Positions 12,113 to 27,100 of a DNA stretch of 64,000 nucleotides are shown here, piece by piece (within the stretch, counting starts at the first letter, position 1; every line of letters begins with the position of its first letter). The stretch comes from Owenia fusiformis (taxonomy: Eukaryota; Annelida; Polychaeta; Sabellida; Oweniidae). The notes below the pieces were generated by a model that had not been told where the DNA came from, did no database searches, and saw nothing but the letters and a program-made list of their open reading frames with translations. The stretch is taken from the NCBI GenBank assembly GCA_903813345.2, contig CAIIXF020000001.1:24233915-24297914 (forward strand), read 5' to 3'. Position numbers and translations under genes: made by a program.

Positions 12113-15100
12113 TCACAAGAATATCATTTCGCCGGGGTAATCATTACCTGGACAGTTGTGTATGTTGCAAGATCTTGTCTCATCCAAGGGGTCTGTACAA
12201 TTTGCCCCATTGTAGAAAGGGCCATAACATGTGCGAATCCTGCTCTGGCCACCTCCGCCACATGTCAGGGAGCATCTACTCCACTCCTCCCATTGTGTAA
12301 CAACTCCATTCACTGAAAAAACAAGCCAAACATAATAGGAATTCTACGATATCTATCTTAATATTAATAAGTGATTTGGTACTCGAAAGAATTTTGTTTC
12401 AAAATGAATCATAAAATTGATTAACTATCATACATTAGAAAATACTATGGCTGGCAGTCATTCGCTTAATACAAAGAACGATAGTAGAATAAAGTATCGA
12501 GGCATTGAACATCAGTACTCTCACTACGATGAGAACAAAAATAAATTATGGAAAATTTGGTATGGGAAATATTTCAATCGTAATAAGGTTTGTGATCAAA
12601 CTAGAAATCATACTCTACATTTTGAATATATTTATACATTGTCAAAAGTTACCCGGGCAGAAGTGTGTGTTACAATCCTGCTTCTCCTCTCTAGCCCCCA
12701 CACAGTCCTCCCCATCATAGAAGGGTCCCAAACATACCCTGGTCCTCAGCTGGGTGCCCCCTCCACATGTTACATTACACTGGTTCCACTCTGTCCATGT
12801 CTCAAATATTCCATCCACTACAAGTTTAATAGAATTCATATAAACATTTACGTAACAACTGGTGTATGAGTAATATGCAAAAGCATTCATCTAATACAGG
12901 TATCCAGAACATATGTATACTTCCTTCATTCTGAGTTCTCTGAGCCCCTGGGTTAGGATTACTGAAAATGCCATTTTCAAAGTCTAAATCTAGTTTTCAC
13001 GATTAATATGTTGTATTTAAGTAATTAATGTAAGCAAGCATTCATGGCTACATGGTCAATTCCACCCTTGGTCATCTCAATGTCAGGCCAACTCCAATGA
13101 TTTACATGTATTTTACCTGGGCAATTGTGTGTGTTGCAAGGCTCAACTTCCTCCAGGTCTCCCACACAGTCCTTGCCTCCATGTGCTACATTGTTACACT
13201 GCCTAGTCCTTCCATGTATACCTCCACCACAACTCACACTGCATGCGTCCCAAGCTGTCCAAGGACTGAATGTGCCATCAACTGAAAGCAAATGTAACAA
13301 TGTGTTAGATATGATGCAGATTATGTTGATGAATCACTGTGTCTGACTCAACAAAATCATCAAACATACATTTACCAACTTCGATGTTAAAGGTTTTGTA
13401 ATGACTGCAAATATTATATTTGACATAATACAAGAACTTAATGGATGCTGTGTGATCATTTTTAAATGTATTGTAGTTGAATGTCAATTTTTTCAATCCT
13501 TTTCAATATCAAGTTTTCTCCAAATTAGTCAACTAGAAGACTGAACACATTGTTTCAAGTGTTTTAGTAGTAAAAGTTAAGCAGATGCAGTGAACAAAAT
13601 AAAATGGAGTGCAGTATATAATCAATTCATGTCACACAGCCAAATGCTTGATAAACACAATATTCATAAGGTGAACAAAACATGGGGTTTAATCCAGTGT
13701 TGAATTGAAAAGTTCAAGGCAAATGTAAAATGACGAAACTTCTGTATGTTTCTTTGAGCAGGGAGCCATTTATTTGAGTTAATTATCCATTTCCTACCTG
13801 GACAATCATATACATTGCAATCCTGTGTTTCAACCATGGGTTCTGGGCAGTCAGCTCCTCCATAGTAGGGTCCATTACAAGTTCTGCTTCGTGTCCTTGT
13901 TCCCCCTGCACATGTCACACTGCACTTGCCCCACTCAGTCCACTCTTCATGCACTCCATCAACTACAGAGAATTATGACAATTTATGTACTCAATATACA
14001 AAAGCTTTGTAGAATGGTATTACGCTCCATCAACTACAGAAATAACATCATATTTTTACTTAAAACCAACCTGATGGTTTTCATCTAATAGACTAGAGAC
14101 TTATAGCAAGGAAATTAGTGTCTTCCTTTACAAAAAGTATATAATACATACACATTAATATACATAACAATAATGATACAAATGTTGAGGCTCTTATAAG
14201 AATTGCATATAGGACCATTATCTTATTTACATGTGAGTGCTATATAAGTTTCTTATTTCTTAGCTTATGGCCTTTCTTATAACTTCTTTCAGCTTTAATT
14301 ACTGAAATGCAAATTACCAGGACAAAACATATCATTGCAACCCTCAATCTCTGTGTCGTCTCCACTACAGTTGGCTCCACCATAGAATGGTCCAAAGCAG
14401 TTCCTGGTTCTCTTACGTGAACCTCCTCCACATGTGACATTGCAGTTGCTCCATGACACCCAGGTTTCATATGCACCATCCACTTTAACAGAGGTAATAA
14501 AATCTACATTTACTTTTGGTTCATTATACATGAAGAATACTAATGGGGCTTGGTGACTTGTATAGATGGTAGTAATAACTGGGTTGTTTCCAAAGCAACT
14601 TGTATTGTTTAATAAGCACATATTGCCCCAAAATCAATTTTATTTGCATACTATGCAAATCTTTGAATCTGTGTTGTTTTGTGAATTTAGTTGTCGCATT
14701 ATCGTTGTTACATAGTTTCAAGACTAAGAAATATTTACATGTCATTGTATGCCAATCTAACTGAGGGGAATGTTTCCATCTATAGACAGTCACCCCTCAT
14801 TAGATTATTCTTCAAGAAACAGTTGGTTGAATGTATGTTGCTATATAATTGAAGCATCATATCATACAAACACAACACTAGCATATAGAAGTCAAGTCAC
14901 ATCCAATTTCACATTATAAATACAATGCAAAATTCAAGTCAATACCAATGCAAAGCTGCTAACAAATTTAAGCACAAATGTCATGTAAGCGAATACAAAT
15001 TGCACATTTTCTTCAACAACATAAAGGAAAGCCATTCTGCCATTTACATTAGATATTTTAACTTACGGACTGATCCATCTAAAACACATGTAAGTTATTA

Positions 15101-18100
15101 TAAAAAAGGTGGTTCTAATTATGCTATAATGTTGGATGTTGTTTTTGACTACATTATGAGCCTGGAAGAGAAAATTGTATGTTTTGATTATTTCAAAGTA
15201 ACATAACAGTAGATAAATCATTTGTATTGGTAGATGTATACACAATTATGAAAAGTGAAGACACATTACCTGGGCATGGCCACATATTACACTCCTGCGT
15301 CTGATTGTGATCACCTTCACACTCCAGACCCCCATAGAATGGTCCAATGCATTCACGGTGACGTCTCTGTAGACCTCCGGCACAACTTACGTCACATGTA
15401 TCCCACTCAGTCCATATACTAAACACACCATCTATTGGACAATTGTGCTCGTTACATGCTTGAGACTGATTGGCTGGACCAATGCAATCAAGTCCTCCAT
15501 AAAATGGTCCAATGCAATCTCGAAACCTTGACTGTTCCCCTCCACCACAGGACAATGAGCAATCCATCCATGCTGCCCATGTTGTAAATACACCATCAAC
15601 TATAATAACAGCATACAGACAGGTAAGTACATTACATTTAATGTATGTGTATAAAGTCAAAGTGTGTATAATGCTCAGAACACTGGAATAATTAAATGAC
15701 ATGGTTGTGCATATGGATGAGTTGTGGCTTGTAAGTTGAATATAATTTCAAATCTATTTAATCATGTTCAAGAAAATGCATTGTTAACCCTTCTCACTAT
15801 TTAGGGCACTTGAGTTCATTTTGTAATAAATAATCAAGAAATAAAATACATTAGAAATTCATAAAAAGAAATTCATTAAAAGAACATCCTAGAATATATA
15901 AAGTGGTGATACTTACTTGGGCAATGATGTGTGTTACAAACTTCTGTTTCCACAGATTCTCCTTCACAAGGTTTACCACCATGAGCTGCTCCCCCACATT
16001 GCCTATCACGCAGTCGTGTCCCTCCACCACAAGAAGTAGTACAGTCACTCCACTGTTCCCAGGATGAGTACTCTCCATCAACTAATCAATGAACCACCAC
16101 AAAACAGTTAATAATATATCATCAACTCATAAAATCTTTATAAAATACCAGTGGACTCCATTAGTTGCGCGAGATTGAGGTTCTTTATCACCAAGAGTGT
16201 TGTGTCAAACAAGTATAATCATGATAAATTAATGTGAAATAGTTTGAAATATTTTTCTTTGAAATTTATTATTATGACCTCTGACTGTGTATACATTATA
16301 TTAAGATTGAAACTGCAGCTAGAATACTATTTTTATTTTTCATAAATGCTAGTTAAGCATTAGAACGTTTTATAAAACATTTTCCAAATTTTATAACTTT
16401 GCATTCACTTTTATTTCAAGACCCCATACTTTTAGTGCCACATAATATTGACTCTTACCTGGGCAACTTCTTGTGTTACAGGCTTGGGAATCGGACAATG
16501 TCTCATTACAGTCCTGGCCATTGTAGAATGGTCCATGGCATTCCCTGCTGCGATTCTGCACACCACCACCACATGTTAGACTGCAGTCACTCCAAGGGGA
16601 CCACGTCATCAGAACACCATCAACTGAAGATGAAACATTATGTTATGAGGCTTTATCTGATTCAATCAAAAGCTTCATCTGGTGTGATAATATAAAGTAA
16701 TAACAAATGTAGAATTGGATTTTTGATTTTAAACAGCATATCTGATTTACACAATGCAAATAAGCAGAGATTTAAGTGTTAGAACATATAGAAAAAAACA
16801 TATCTCAATAAGTAGCTTGGTAAAATGAATCAGAATGGGCATAATATGGTGGACTCACATGGTGAAAAGGAACCAATAACCATGAAATTCTATTTTTTTG
16901 AAATTGTGTGACTAATCTCTTCATCCACAAGTCACCAAAACTTTGATATGCATGAAGGTACTAGTACGCATTTTATCTAAATTTCTAATTATTTCAATGT
17001 TTCAAAAAGAAATAGGTCAAATTGCAAAAGTAGGTCAAATCACTGAATAATTAGGTCATTAAGAAATCAATATGAGAGTATTTGTGAAGTACTCTGAAGT
17101 AAATGAAGTTGAGTTATTTAATATGAGAATAGTTACATTGCAATATGCTTGAAACTAAAGGTCAACTTTTTGCAAAATTTACTAAACATTTAACCTGGGA
17201 AGCTGAATCTCAAACTAAACACTTCTCAGATTGGTTGCCTGGACCACTTGATTTATATATTTCTCAAACAATGAGGCCAAATATAAGCCTGACAAGTGTT
17301 GTCAATTACTAGGATGAAATATACGTATATGTATAAGTATTGGTTCAGACGAATGGCCATTTTCAATTTCCTACTTTTGTCACTGACATACAAACAGAAG
17401 GACAGACAGATGAGTGGGCAATTTCATTGTCTCACCATGTGAGCCAAAATTATCATGCAGTTTTGGGTCCATTAAGATCTTTATTTTATTCTGCGACTAC
17501 AATTAAACTCATGCAGCAGTGAGACTACAATTTGACTACATTAGCCAGTTGGGATTTAAGGCAAAAGCAACAACATGAATACACCACCTCAATGTTATAT
17601 ATGCAGAATAGGGCTAAGCTGAAACATTCTAAAATACATTTTATTCATTTTGTATTAATAAAGTATATCATACAACTTTAAAATTAGCTATAGCATTTGA
17701 AATTTAGAATAATCAACTTAGAAAAATCGACTAATTGATATTTTAATGGAAGCGCATACTTTAGTCTTTCTAGACCAAAAATGAATACATATATTTTTAT
17801 TTTTGGATCAATACTTTTATGTAAATAGTTGTATTCAAACACAATTAAGGGGAGCTAGCTCCTATTAGCCATTAGTATAGATAACATGAATGCAAATTCC
17901 AATCCCAAAGAAACAACTAGTGTATTTAGCAGAATCTGGAGTCCTTCTGATGTAATGAGTAGTACCTGGACAATTGTGCTCATTACAGCTCTCAAAGAGG
18001 GTATCTGGACCCTCACAGTCATTGCCTCCATGCTGTGATTCTGTACAGAACCTGTATTTCTGCCTTTTGCCACCTCCACATGTTGTATTGCAGTCACTCC

Positions 18101-21100
18101 ATCCTGACCACAGACTCCAGTCACCATCCACTGCAATTAGAATCCAATGAGTAAATTATCAAGGTCAGGTGCCCTCTCTTCTAAATGTAAAAGATCAAGC
18201 AACAAATTTCTTATTTTTACAATCAAAAAATTCTTTTTTAAAGGCACAAATTAAAAGGGCGTAAGAGTTGCAATGGATGAAAGTGAAACTATATTTAAAG
18301 AAATTAGTACAATAAATCCAAATTCTTCAAGATATAATTTGTAGACAATATTGATACACATTGATTGAGTGTCTTACCGGGACATGGTTCTGTGCTGCAT
18401 GTTGTCATGTCTGTTGCACCAGCAGGTCCTCCTATACAGTCGGCTCCACCATACTGTGGGGGTATACACTGCCTGTGCCTCAACTTGGACCCCCCACCAC
18501 AGCTGACATTACATGATCCCCACTCACCCCAGTCTGTCCAAACTCCATCAACTACAACACATCAATTTATGTGTATATATAAGATTATAAGATTTCTGGC
18601 TCTTGGATATATGGCAGAATTAGTCACAATAGATGCTTAAATGTTATTTTTGGCAAGATTGTATTCATCTGTTCATTCTTTATGAAAATCACTTGAAAGT
18701 ACTAAAACACATATCAAAGCAAAAATTAAAGGGGCAACAAGGACTGTAGAGAGAAAATCCAATTTTTTTTTATTTGGCTTAACATCTTCTTGGACATTTT
18801 CTTAAAATGTATGGATAAACTATCAATTTTAGCATTAAGAAGTGTAAACTCACTTCAAAGCTTCTATAAAGGGAGTCCCACTTTAAGATCCACCACATTT
18901 CAAGAGGAATATCAGCTGAAATGATATTCATCCAGGGGGTTTCTTTGAAGATAATATAGTATATGTTAGTCTTGATGAAATATCCAAACTTAAATATATT
19001 TTGACACTGGTCGATGATTGTTGAATGGCCCCTCTACACTAATTGTTGCACCTTTAACTTGATTAGTTAAACTTCGAAGTATGTAAACATTTTTATATTT
19101 GTTCAAATTCAAATGTTTAACATACCAGGACAAAATTGTGTATTACAATCCTGTGTTTGGTTGAGAGGTTCCTGGCAGTCTAGACCCCCGTAGAATGGTC
19201 CTATACACTGTCTGTCTCTAGAGTGGTTACCACCCCCACATGTCACACTGCACTCTCCCCACACAGTCCATGTACTGTACACACCATCAACTAAAACACA
19301 ACACTTACTCATATGCAAGGGCATTTATAGAAACCAATCTAAGGACATTCACTCTTGTGTAAGGGCATTTATAAACACAAATGTAAGGGCATTTATAAAC
19401 ACTTATGTGAGGGCATTCACAAATACCTATGTAAGGCCATTTATAAACATCTACTGGTATAAACATGCCCAACTATTTAACAACAATGTCCCTATCATAT
19501 CAGATATGCTACATTTCTTGCAAATATAGATCAAGCTTGAGATGAGTGACAATCACTACTTCTAATGGGGCTTACCTGGACAATGGTGTGTGTTACAGGG
19601 CTGCTGTTCTATAGGAGCTCCACTACAATTCAGACCACCATAGTATGGCCCTGTACAGTCTCTAGTCCTGTAGTGGTCCCCACCTCCACAACTAACATCG
19701 CATTCTCCCCAAGTGCTCCATGTGCTGTACACTCCATCAACTACAATATAGAAAAAGCCATTAAGCAACATGCTTGATGGCAAGACATTGAGACTTGTTT
19801 TTGATAACAATCAATTTTTTCTTTTTCTGGTGTATTTCTTTCTAAGTTGTTGCTATACACCCTTTCCCCAATTAGTTTATAAACTGGCATAAAACAAGTG
19901 GTTAGAGTAACCCAATAATATAATATTGCGAAAATAATTTGTTACAAATGTAAACAATTACAACATAATAATCACATATAATCTACTGTGTCTGGAATAC
20001 GTACCTGGGCAGAAGTGTGTATTACAGTCCTGCCTCTCCTCTCTTGGACCCAAACAGTCTGCCCCTCCATAAAAGGGTCCCACACACACCCTAGTCCTCA
20101 ACTGGGTGCCCCCTCCACATGTTACATTACACTGGTTCCACTCTGTCCAATTACTGAATACTCCATCCACTGTAAGAAATAATTCTCATTAGATTTGACT
20201 TATACACACTTTAATGAGTCCTAACCCATTTGCATTTAAAAAATTATCCAAAAGCATGAAAACATTCTTATCATATTATTCAATGGATCACATTAAGAAA
20301 AAATCATTTTTGCAATGATAACTCTAACTTCAGCATTTTCAATCTTCCAAATATTTATTCTTATATCATTAAATTCAACAAAAGTAAAGCCTATAATGCA
20401 TACCTGGGCAGTTATGTTCATTGCAAGTCCTGCTCTCCTTGCTAGGTGCCCCACATTCAGCTCCACCATAGAAGGGGCCAATACATTCACGAGTTCTTTC
20501 CTGGTTACCTCCCCCGCATGTCACATCACACATCGTCCAGTTGGACCAAGACTCATACACTCCATCAACTATGAAGTTTAATAGTGTATTAAAGGCTCTA
20601 TTAACTTTTTGCAATTTGATTTAAGCAACATCTACAAAGCTTGATGCATTATGTTTTTGTGTTTCTAACAGGCAAATTGCTTGCTATATCACCATTATAA
20701 AGTGCAAGTGTCCAGGGATAAGAGGGTAAGGAACAATTTTTGGATTAATGCACATGTTTTCAATGAATTCACCAGCTTTCTAAATTTTCTGAATTGATTT
20801 TCATTTCTATAATACAGTACAGTATAATACAGGTGTAACAATAAACCTGGAAATCAACCCCACCACCCTATTCCTAGACAGCAGTTACCTAGAAGCTGAT
20901 ACAATGCAAAATCTACAGAAGCATGTGAAATGGCCAAGCGTCGCTGATACAAATTTTTCTATAATGCTATGTGATTAGAAAGTATGATGAAAGATGGGGA
21001 TGAATTTACCAGGGCAGTGGTGAGAATTACAAACACGTTGTTCTGACGCTGTAGCTGGACATTCTATACCCCCATAGAATGGACCTGAGCACACTCTAGT

Positions 21101-24100
21101 TCGGTTCTGTGTGCCTCCACCACAAGATGTAGTGCATGAGTCCCATACACTCCATTCTTCCCACATTCCATCAACTAAAATGCAAACAAAAGATAAATGT
21201 AAAAAATCTCTCCACTTAAACCATACAATTTATACATTTATATAAATATGTGTGTTATTTCTTTCGACATGATTTATCAAAATTAGGTATTATAGTTTGA
21301 ATATAAAATATAAGAAATTCAGGGACCTCTGACAGACATTCCCACATTTGTCTTAGGTACATACTTGGACAGAAGTGAATGTTGCAGTCTTGGTACTGTC
21401 TTGCAAGTCCACTACATTCCTCTCCCCCATGTTGGGCATCCTGGCAGTCTCTCACCCTCAATTGTCTGCCACCACCACACGTAACATTGCAGGGGAACCA
21501 ATCTGACCACTCCTTCCAAGAGCCATCAACTGAATAGAAAAGTGAATATAACTTTGATGAGTTACTGCATTATAAAATGTTAAATATTATATCCGCCCAT
21601 AAAACTCAATGGTAAAAGCAGTCTTTCTATGATGCAATGGCACTGGACACATTTGCCAATTTGGGCATGGCCAATTTCCTTGTGTAGCAATACAAGTGGT
21701 CAACATCCCCAACTTGTACAAAATGATGTGGGGTGTTCATATATGTCTGTATTGACCCTATGCATCAGTATGACGTCATGCCTTTGTCCGGCCAGAAAAT
21801 ATTGCTGGCCGTCTAGAAAACGTCATAAGCAACCAGTGCTCAAAATGGCGACGAAGTGATGAGAAAAAGTTAAAAGAGTATGCCTAAATGCTGCGTTGCC
21901 AAGCGCGTATCTACGTTGAGGCAAATGAGGCAGCTGCCTCGTCGCTTTTTTCAGCCTTTGAAAAATAATGTTCGGATATAAAACCATTAAAATGAGCACC
22001 TTTTTCTTGACAACATACCAATTAAAATAAAAGCTTATGTTCTGTTGATTTTATCTAAATATAATTTCATGTACGCTAAAGTAGCCTTCTCTCAAGACAC
22101 TTGCGTGCGATTTTATACCGTTCGCATATCACCTAGCCTTCGTTTTTGAACCAAATTATAACGGCGCCATTTTCAGATTTTTGATTGATATTATGATACA
22201 AGACTCACTGTGGCAAGAAGATCAGGTACCTTATTCAGTGGCGTAGGAACAATGTACGCCAAATCGCCAGTGCGTAGTGTTGAAAAGTGAAAATAAAAAA
22301 GGCTTATTAATTTTACTATGTTCTTCAGTGATATTTTCTCATTGTGCATAAGTCTATCTCGAGCACACTAGCCTAAAAAATGTTTTTTGAATACCATAGG
22401 CCTATATATATTATGCAAGGTTTTTGTTCCTCTGTTATTTTTCTAATCGTGGCACAGATAAATGACACTTTTTGAGAAATGAAATTCATATAATATTGAA
22501 TTAGTTTTAAAATATTGAAAGTTGCCTTGTTTCTAATACTGCAGAAAATGCAAAGTAATCATTATTGCTCTGTTTGATAAGTAATCTTTGAACAGATTGA
22601 ATTCTGACCAACATGCTTTATTTAAAAAAAATCAAGACACTATTGACTATTTTATGAATCTTAAAAGTAAACTACAATTTCGCAAAATATTCGTGAATTG
22701 CGTTCTCTTATACGAGTTTGAGAGAGGAAAGTTTTTTTTCTACCTGATGACATGGATGACTGCCTTTGCATTTTTGTGCATGTTCCGTAATGCTTGGACA
22801 ATATTTATCTATTTTCTTACTTATTGTCATTGATATTACTTCTTGAAATATGAATGTTAAAGACAAAAACAACTTGAAATTGTTGATTATTCAATTTCGC
22901 ATTCCATTGAATTCAATGAGTTTTGGCGATAAATCCTATCCTTGAAAGTACATAAAGTACAACTTCAGCTTTTTTGGAGGGGGCGTTATTTTGTCTTGCG
23001 ATCTAGTGTTATAAAAAGGTTGCAGACATTTAGGAATTGTATAATTGATCACTAATATGTTTCTTTAAATCGATTGATATACTAGTTTCTCTAATCTGTT
23101 TTGTCGGGTTGCAATATCTAAATTCAACTATTCAGAAATGGTTAAAATCTCTCAATGTTCAGGGGCGTAGCCAGCTTTCTATCAGGGGGTTGCGATCGCA
23201 AAACAATTTCGGTTTTCAGTCAGGAGGATTGCGATTGTGGCACTAACAAGCCAAAAATAAGATTTATTTGAATTTTACAAAAATTGATGCAACTTCCCTC
23301 AAAATTGAGCTAGAAGCTTCAAATAAAAGCTCCTTTCTTCTTCTTTCTCATGGTTTTATTTTTATTGGTTATGGGGGATGCGCATCAATCGCACCTCCCC
23401 CCTGGCTACGCCTATGTTATCTGGAAAGTCGTCTATATCGTTCGAAAAAATAACATTTAAGAAAAGTGAGAATGAGTTGTGTCAAGATTTAAAAGATCGA
23501 CTTTCCATGGTGATTTTATATTATGAAAACATTCAAACATTTTAAGCACATTATATTAGCCTAAGGTATTGCCATAGAATGACGTTTTACGAGCATAAAT
23601 AGGCGTTTTGATATAGAAGATTAGACGCAATATGTTTCATATTTTGGCGTAGTGTTGAATTTAAACCTTCCTACGCCCCTGTTATTATTTAGGGTATTTC
23701 TTTTCTACTATCACCCAGATATAACGACCTAGGAAGGTCTATCAACACTAACCTACTCAAGGATATATTATTATTCGAAATTCAATTTTACGCTGGTAAA
23801 AAAGTCATTTTTATAACTTCCAGCGTAAAGTGTAAAACTTAAAAGTAATCAATGTGCACTGGGCTGAAACGCCAATCTTTGAAATTCATTTTTTATTATT
23901 TTTTATCTTTCTATTGAAAGTATAATATTTTATGTCTCAAACGTACTCAGACAACCAATTTTACTTTGGTCAAACAATACTCCAAATTACACAAGTAATA
24001 TAGTCTGATAAGATATATGAATAAGTATATTGTATGGGCAGTGTATTTAATAAAAACGCTGTTAAGTATATTGCACGATGATAATTAATGTTTGTTTGCG

Positions 24101-27100
24101 ATATGAAATCTATAAAAGATTCAGTTTAAACGATAGATTTTTCCTTGGGAGGAAAAGCAAGTATATTCTTGTCTGATACGACCAATGAATATGAAAAACT
24201 GACTTTTATCTGTATTTAATTGATTGCTATAATTTATGCCACCAGAGTGATATCGTGTTACTTGCATTACCTATACAGTGCGTCCCAAAAACGCAACAAA
24301 GAAAAACATTGCAAAATCACAAAACCAGTGATGATTACATCAATTTCATTTAGTAAACATATGGAAAAAAGCGGCATAAACACAGTCGTTGCCTGTTTTC
24401 TTATGAAAGATTAATCATGAAAGATTACATTCCATTTCCCAATCCCATGACCACTATTTCTCTACACACTACCACTATTTCTCTACACACATAGCGGACT
24501 GGCCTGCGTGTCCATGTCGAACACCTCTTTGAATCATCTGAGGTTCTGGCGGAGAGTAGCAACCTCATTGGTGACTCTTTGTTAACTGTTGCAATGTCTA
24601 AAACTTGGTCCAGAGCAGATTTTGGCACGTTGTGCAAAATGAATGATTATTCAGTGGTCCGTGGTCTTATATGAATAATTGACATACCATTGGAAAGAGG
24701 AGGCATGTGGCTTCCTGGTAAACTAAATCAAATTGATGTTATCATCACTGATTTCCTAGTAGAAGAAACAGTTGTTGTTTTGCTTTCCGTCATATTTGAT
24801 TTTTTGATTTTCCCGGGCTTTTCTAGACGGCCAGCTGAACTGAGCTGGAAAAATGTGTATTTGTGACGTCACTCGTGCATAGGGTCAATACCAGTATATA
24901 TCTATCTGTACATCAACACAGGGTTGATTTTTTTTTTATTTTTATTTATTTATTTATAAAAAATAGATGTACATGGGGTAATATAGTAAATACAAGAGAG
25001 CATATTCAAGTGCTAATCACCATTTTGGCATTATAAGCACTCTAGCCAAGCGGGGAAAAAGATGAAGAGGGGTGGAAGGGGGGGGGGGGTCTGAGCTGGG
25101 CTGGGTTTGGGGGAAATACAGGGCAGAGGGACAATGTAATTTATATTTGCAAGACAAGGCAGGGTACAATAGGTTCTAAGATAGTCTTCTTCAGTCTTGT
25201 TCAATATGGGGTAAGCCATCTCTTAATAAAGGCAGAAGTCAGAGTAAAGATTTTTGTGTTTTCATCCTAATATTGCTAAAATTATGATTGCTAAAGGCTA
25301 GGTATTCTAAAAGTGTGGATTGGTTAGTGGGGATCAAAGGAGTTTCAGTATAGAGAGTATTGAAAAAGATGGTTCTTGCATTTTCATTCAGAGGGCAGTG
25401 AAAAAAGAAGTGTTTTGGAGTTTCGGGTAGACCACAAGAACAATTAGGAGAGCTGATGAAGGTGTAATTGTGGGCAAAGAGTTGAGCCCTGAAGAGCAGG
25501 TCTACCCTAAACCTATTAATAAGTGTTTCTTCATTTCTAGAAATATTTAGCATTGAGGTAGGGATTATGTTTATGTCAAGGTTGAGAAGGTGCTTGCGAT
25601 TGTTGTTCTTAAAGGCAATGAGGGTTTTACTTGTTTGAATATTCTTTGGTACAGATAGCCAATGGGAGATTGCATTTGGTATGCAGGAGTTCAGGTATTT
25701 AGTAGTGGCAGGGTTGATTCAAGGAGGGGTCAAGAAGTTTGTCTCATAGATGTATACATTAGAAAAAATACTATTGATTCTTTTTTCAATTTAATATTTT
25801 CTCCATGAAGACCAGCTAGCCTAGCCTAATACATATACTTTATTGAATAAAAAAATTTACTTGTTTAGACTATAGCATTCAGATATTTAATAATATGTAT
25901 TCGGCTAATTATAGAATTGCAATATAATAGAACAATATCATGAAATTATAATTCCCAAAGGTCAAGCTAGGAAAGTTCAAATAACATAGTGATGCATGAC
26001 CAACGTAAAATATCAATTATTCATTGGATAATTCTTGTAATTATCTAACTTTAGAACATGACGCGACCCTATAGACTAATTGAGTCTTAAATATTAGATG
26101 CAATTAGCAAAAACATTGAAACCTGATTAATTATTTAAATCTTTGATTGTAAAATTGGAATGCTTTAATACACAAGTTTATTTCCAGGTTTGACCATTCA
26201 TGATTTTCACTGCCTGTAAATCCTATAACATCGATTCATAATCACTAAAAGTTTTTCTCAAAATCATTTTAACCAAAAATGTGTTTAAGCAATTAATAAT
26301 ACTGAGATAACAGTTCAATAATTATGACGCATTAATTCAAAACAAATTTTTCCAAAATAACACATTTTCCTTAAAATGAGGACACATTACAGAATTGACT
26401 TCTAAAATTCAAGTAAATTAACTTACCTGGGCAATCATATGTGTTACAATACTGAGTCTCCAAGGCAAGGCCAGTACAGTTCGCTCCACCATAGAAAGGA
26501 CCTTCACATACCCTGGTGCGTTCTTGTTGCCCAGAGGCACATGTCAGACTACATAGACTCCAACCTGTCCATGACAGCCATACCCCATCAACTAGACAGT
26601 AAGAAGAAAAATATTATGTACAGTGCACAATATCACATTTTCTCTTTACTTTATTTGTTTGACTGTACATATTCTAAGAAAATATGAACCTATTGCGATC
26701 ACTGAATTGTAGCTGAGATAAAAGAATTCACATTTTCTTTGAATATATCAAACCCCAAAAATGCAAAAAAAGCTTTAATAAGTAGTATTAAACTATTTTC
26801 AGGCAAATAACTACTTGAAGAGTCTAAAACAAAGCCTGATGTGAATATGGTAAAGTAAAATAAATATGCAAAGTAACTGAATACAGTGAAACCTGTATCT
26901 GAAACACCTCTGTAACCATTACACCTCCAAATTTACCATAGACTTCCAACTTAAAATACCTCAAAATACGAACACTTGAAAAACCGAATACTTTTGGCTT
27001 GCCCAGTGGCATTCAGATTAGACAGGTTTTACTATGCTACAGATTTACATAAGACTTAAACTGTGTTGGAATATTGTAAGCATGTTGAGGGAGGCACCTG

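Larger units (their letters stand above)
17966..21529 (-). other. TSP1 gene exons 15-22: eight TSP1 exons
   Basis: Exons: 21529-21365, 21174-21010, 20568-20404, 20169-20005, 19740-19576, 19290-19126, 18551-18378 (174 nt) and 18130-17966; all others 165 nt. Exons 15 and 22 have a QHGG variant of the GPFYGG loop and exon 21 has PPQYGG with extra residues. Exon 18 is nearly the same as exon 29 ([20 protein letters not shown] in both). Exons 19 and 20 resemble each other (VDGVYSTW...WGEC). Confidence 0.85.
21750..24890. mobile_element. Large element with inverted ends (TATTGACCCTATGCA)
   Basis: TATTGACCCTATGCA at 21750 is inverted at 24876-24890. TGACGTCA motifs and 'gctggccgtctagaaaa' (near 21804 and inverted near 24820) also pair. 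No transposase frame is seen. The interior holds two hAT-like elements and a mariner-like end. No clear target duplication. In TSP1 intron 14. Confidence 0.55.

Noticed and set aside
19313-19460. CRISPR-like array
   Set aside because: Repeats of about 24 bp have no distinct spacers, and the genome is eukaryotic.
12417-20581. Plus-strand open frames across the TSP1 region
   Set aside because: They lie opposite minus-strand TSP1 exons, lack family motifs and splice logic, and are explained by the cysteine-rich exons.
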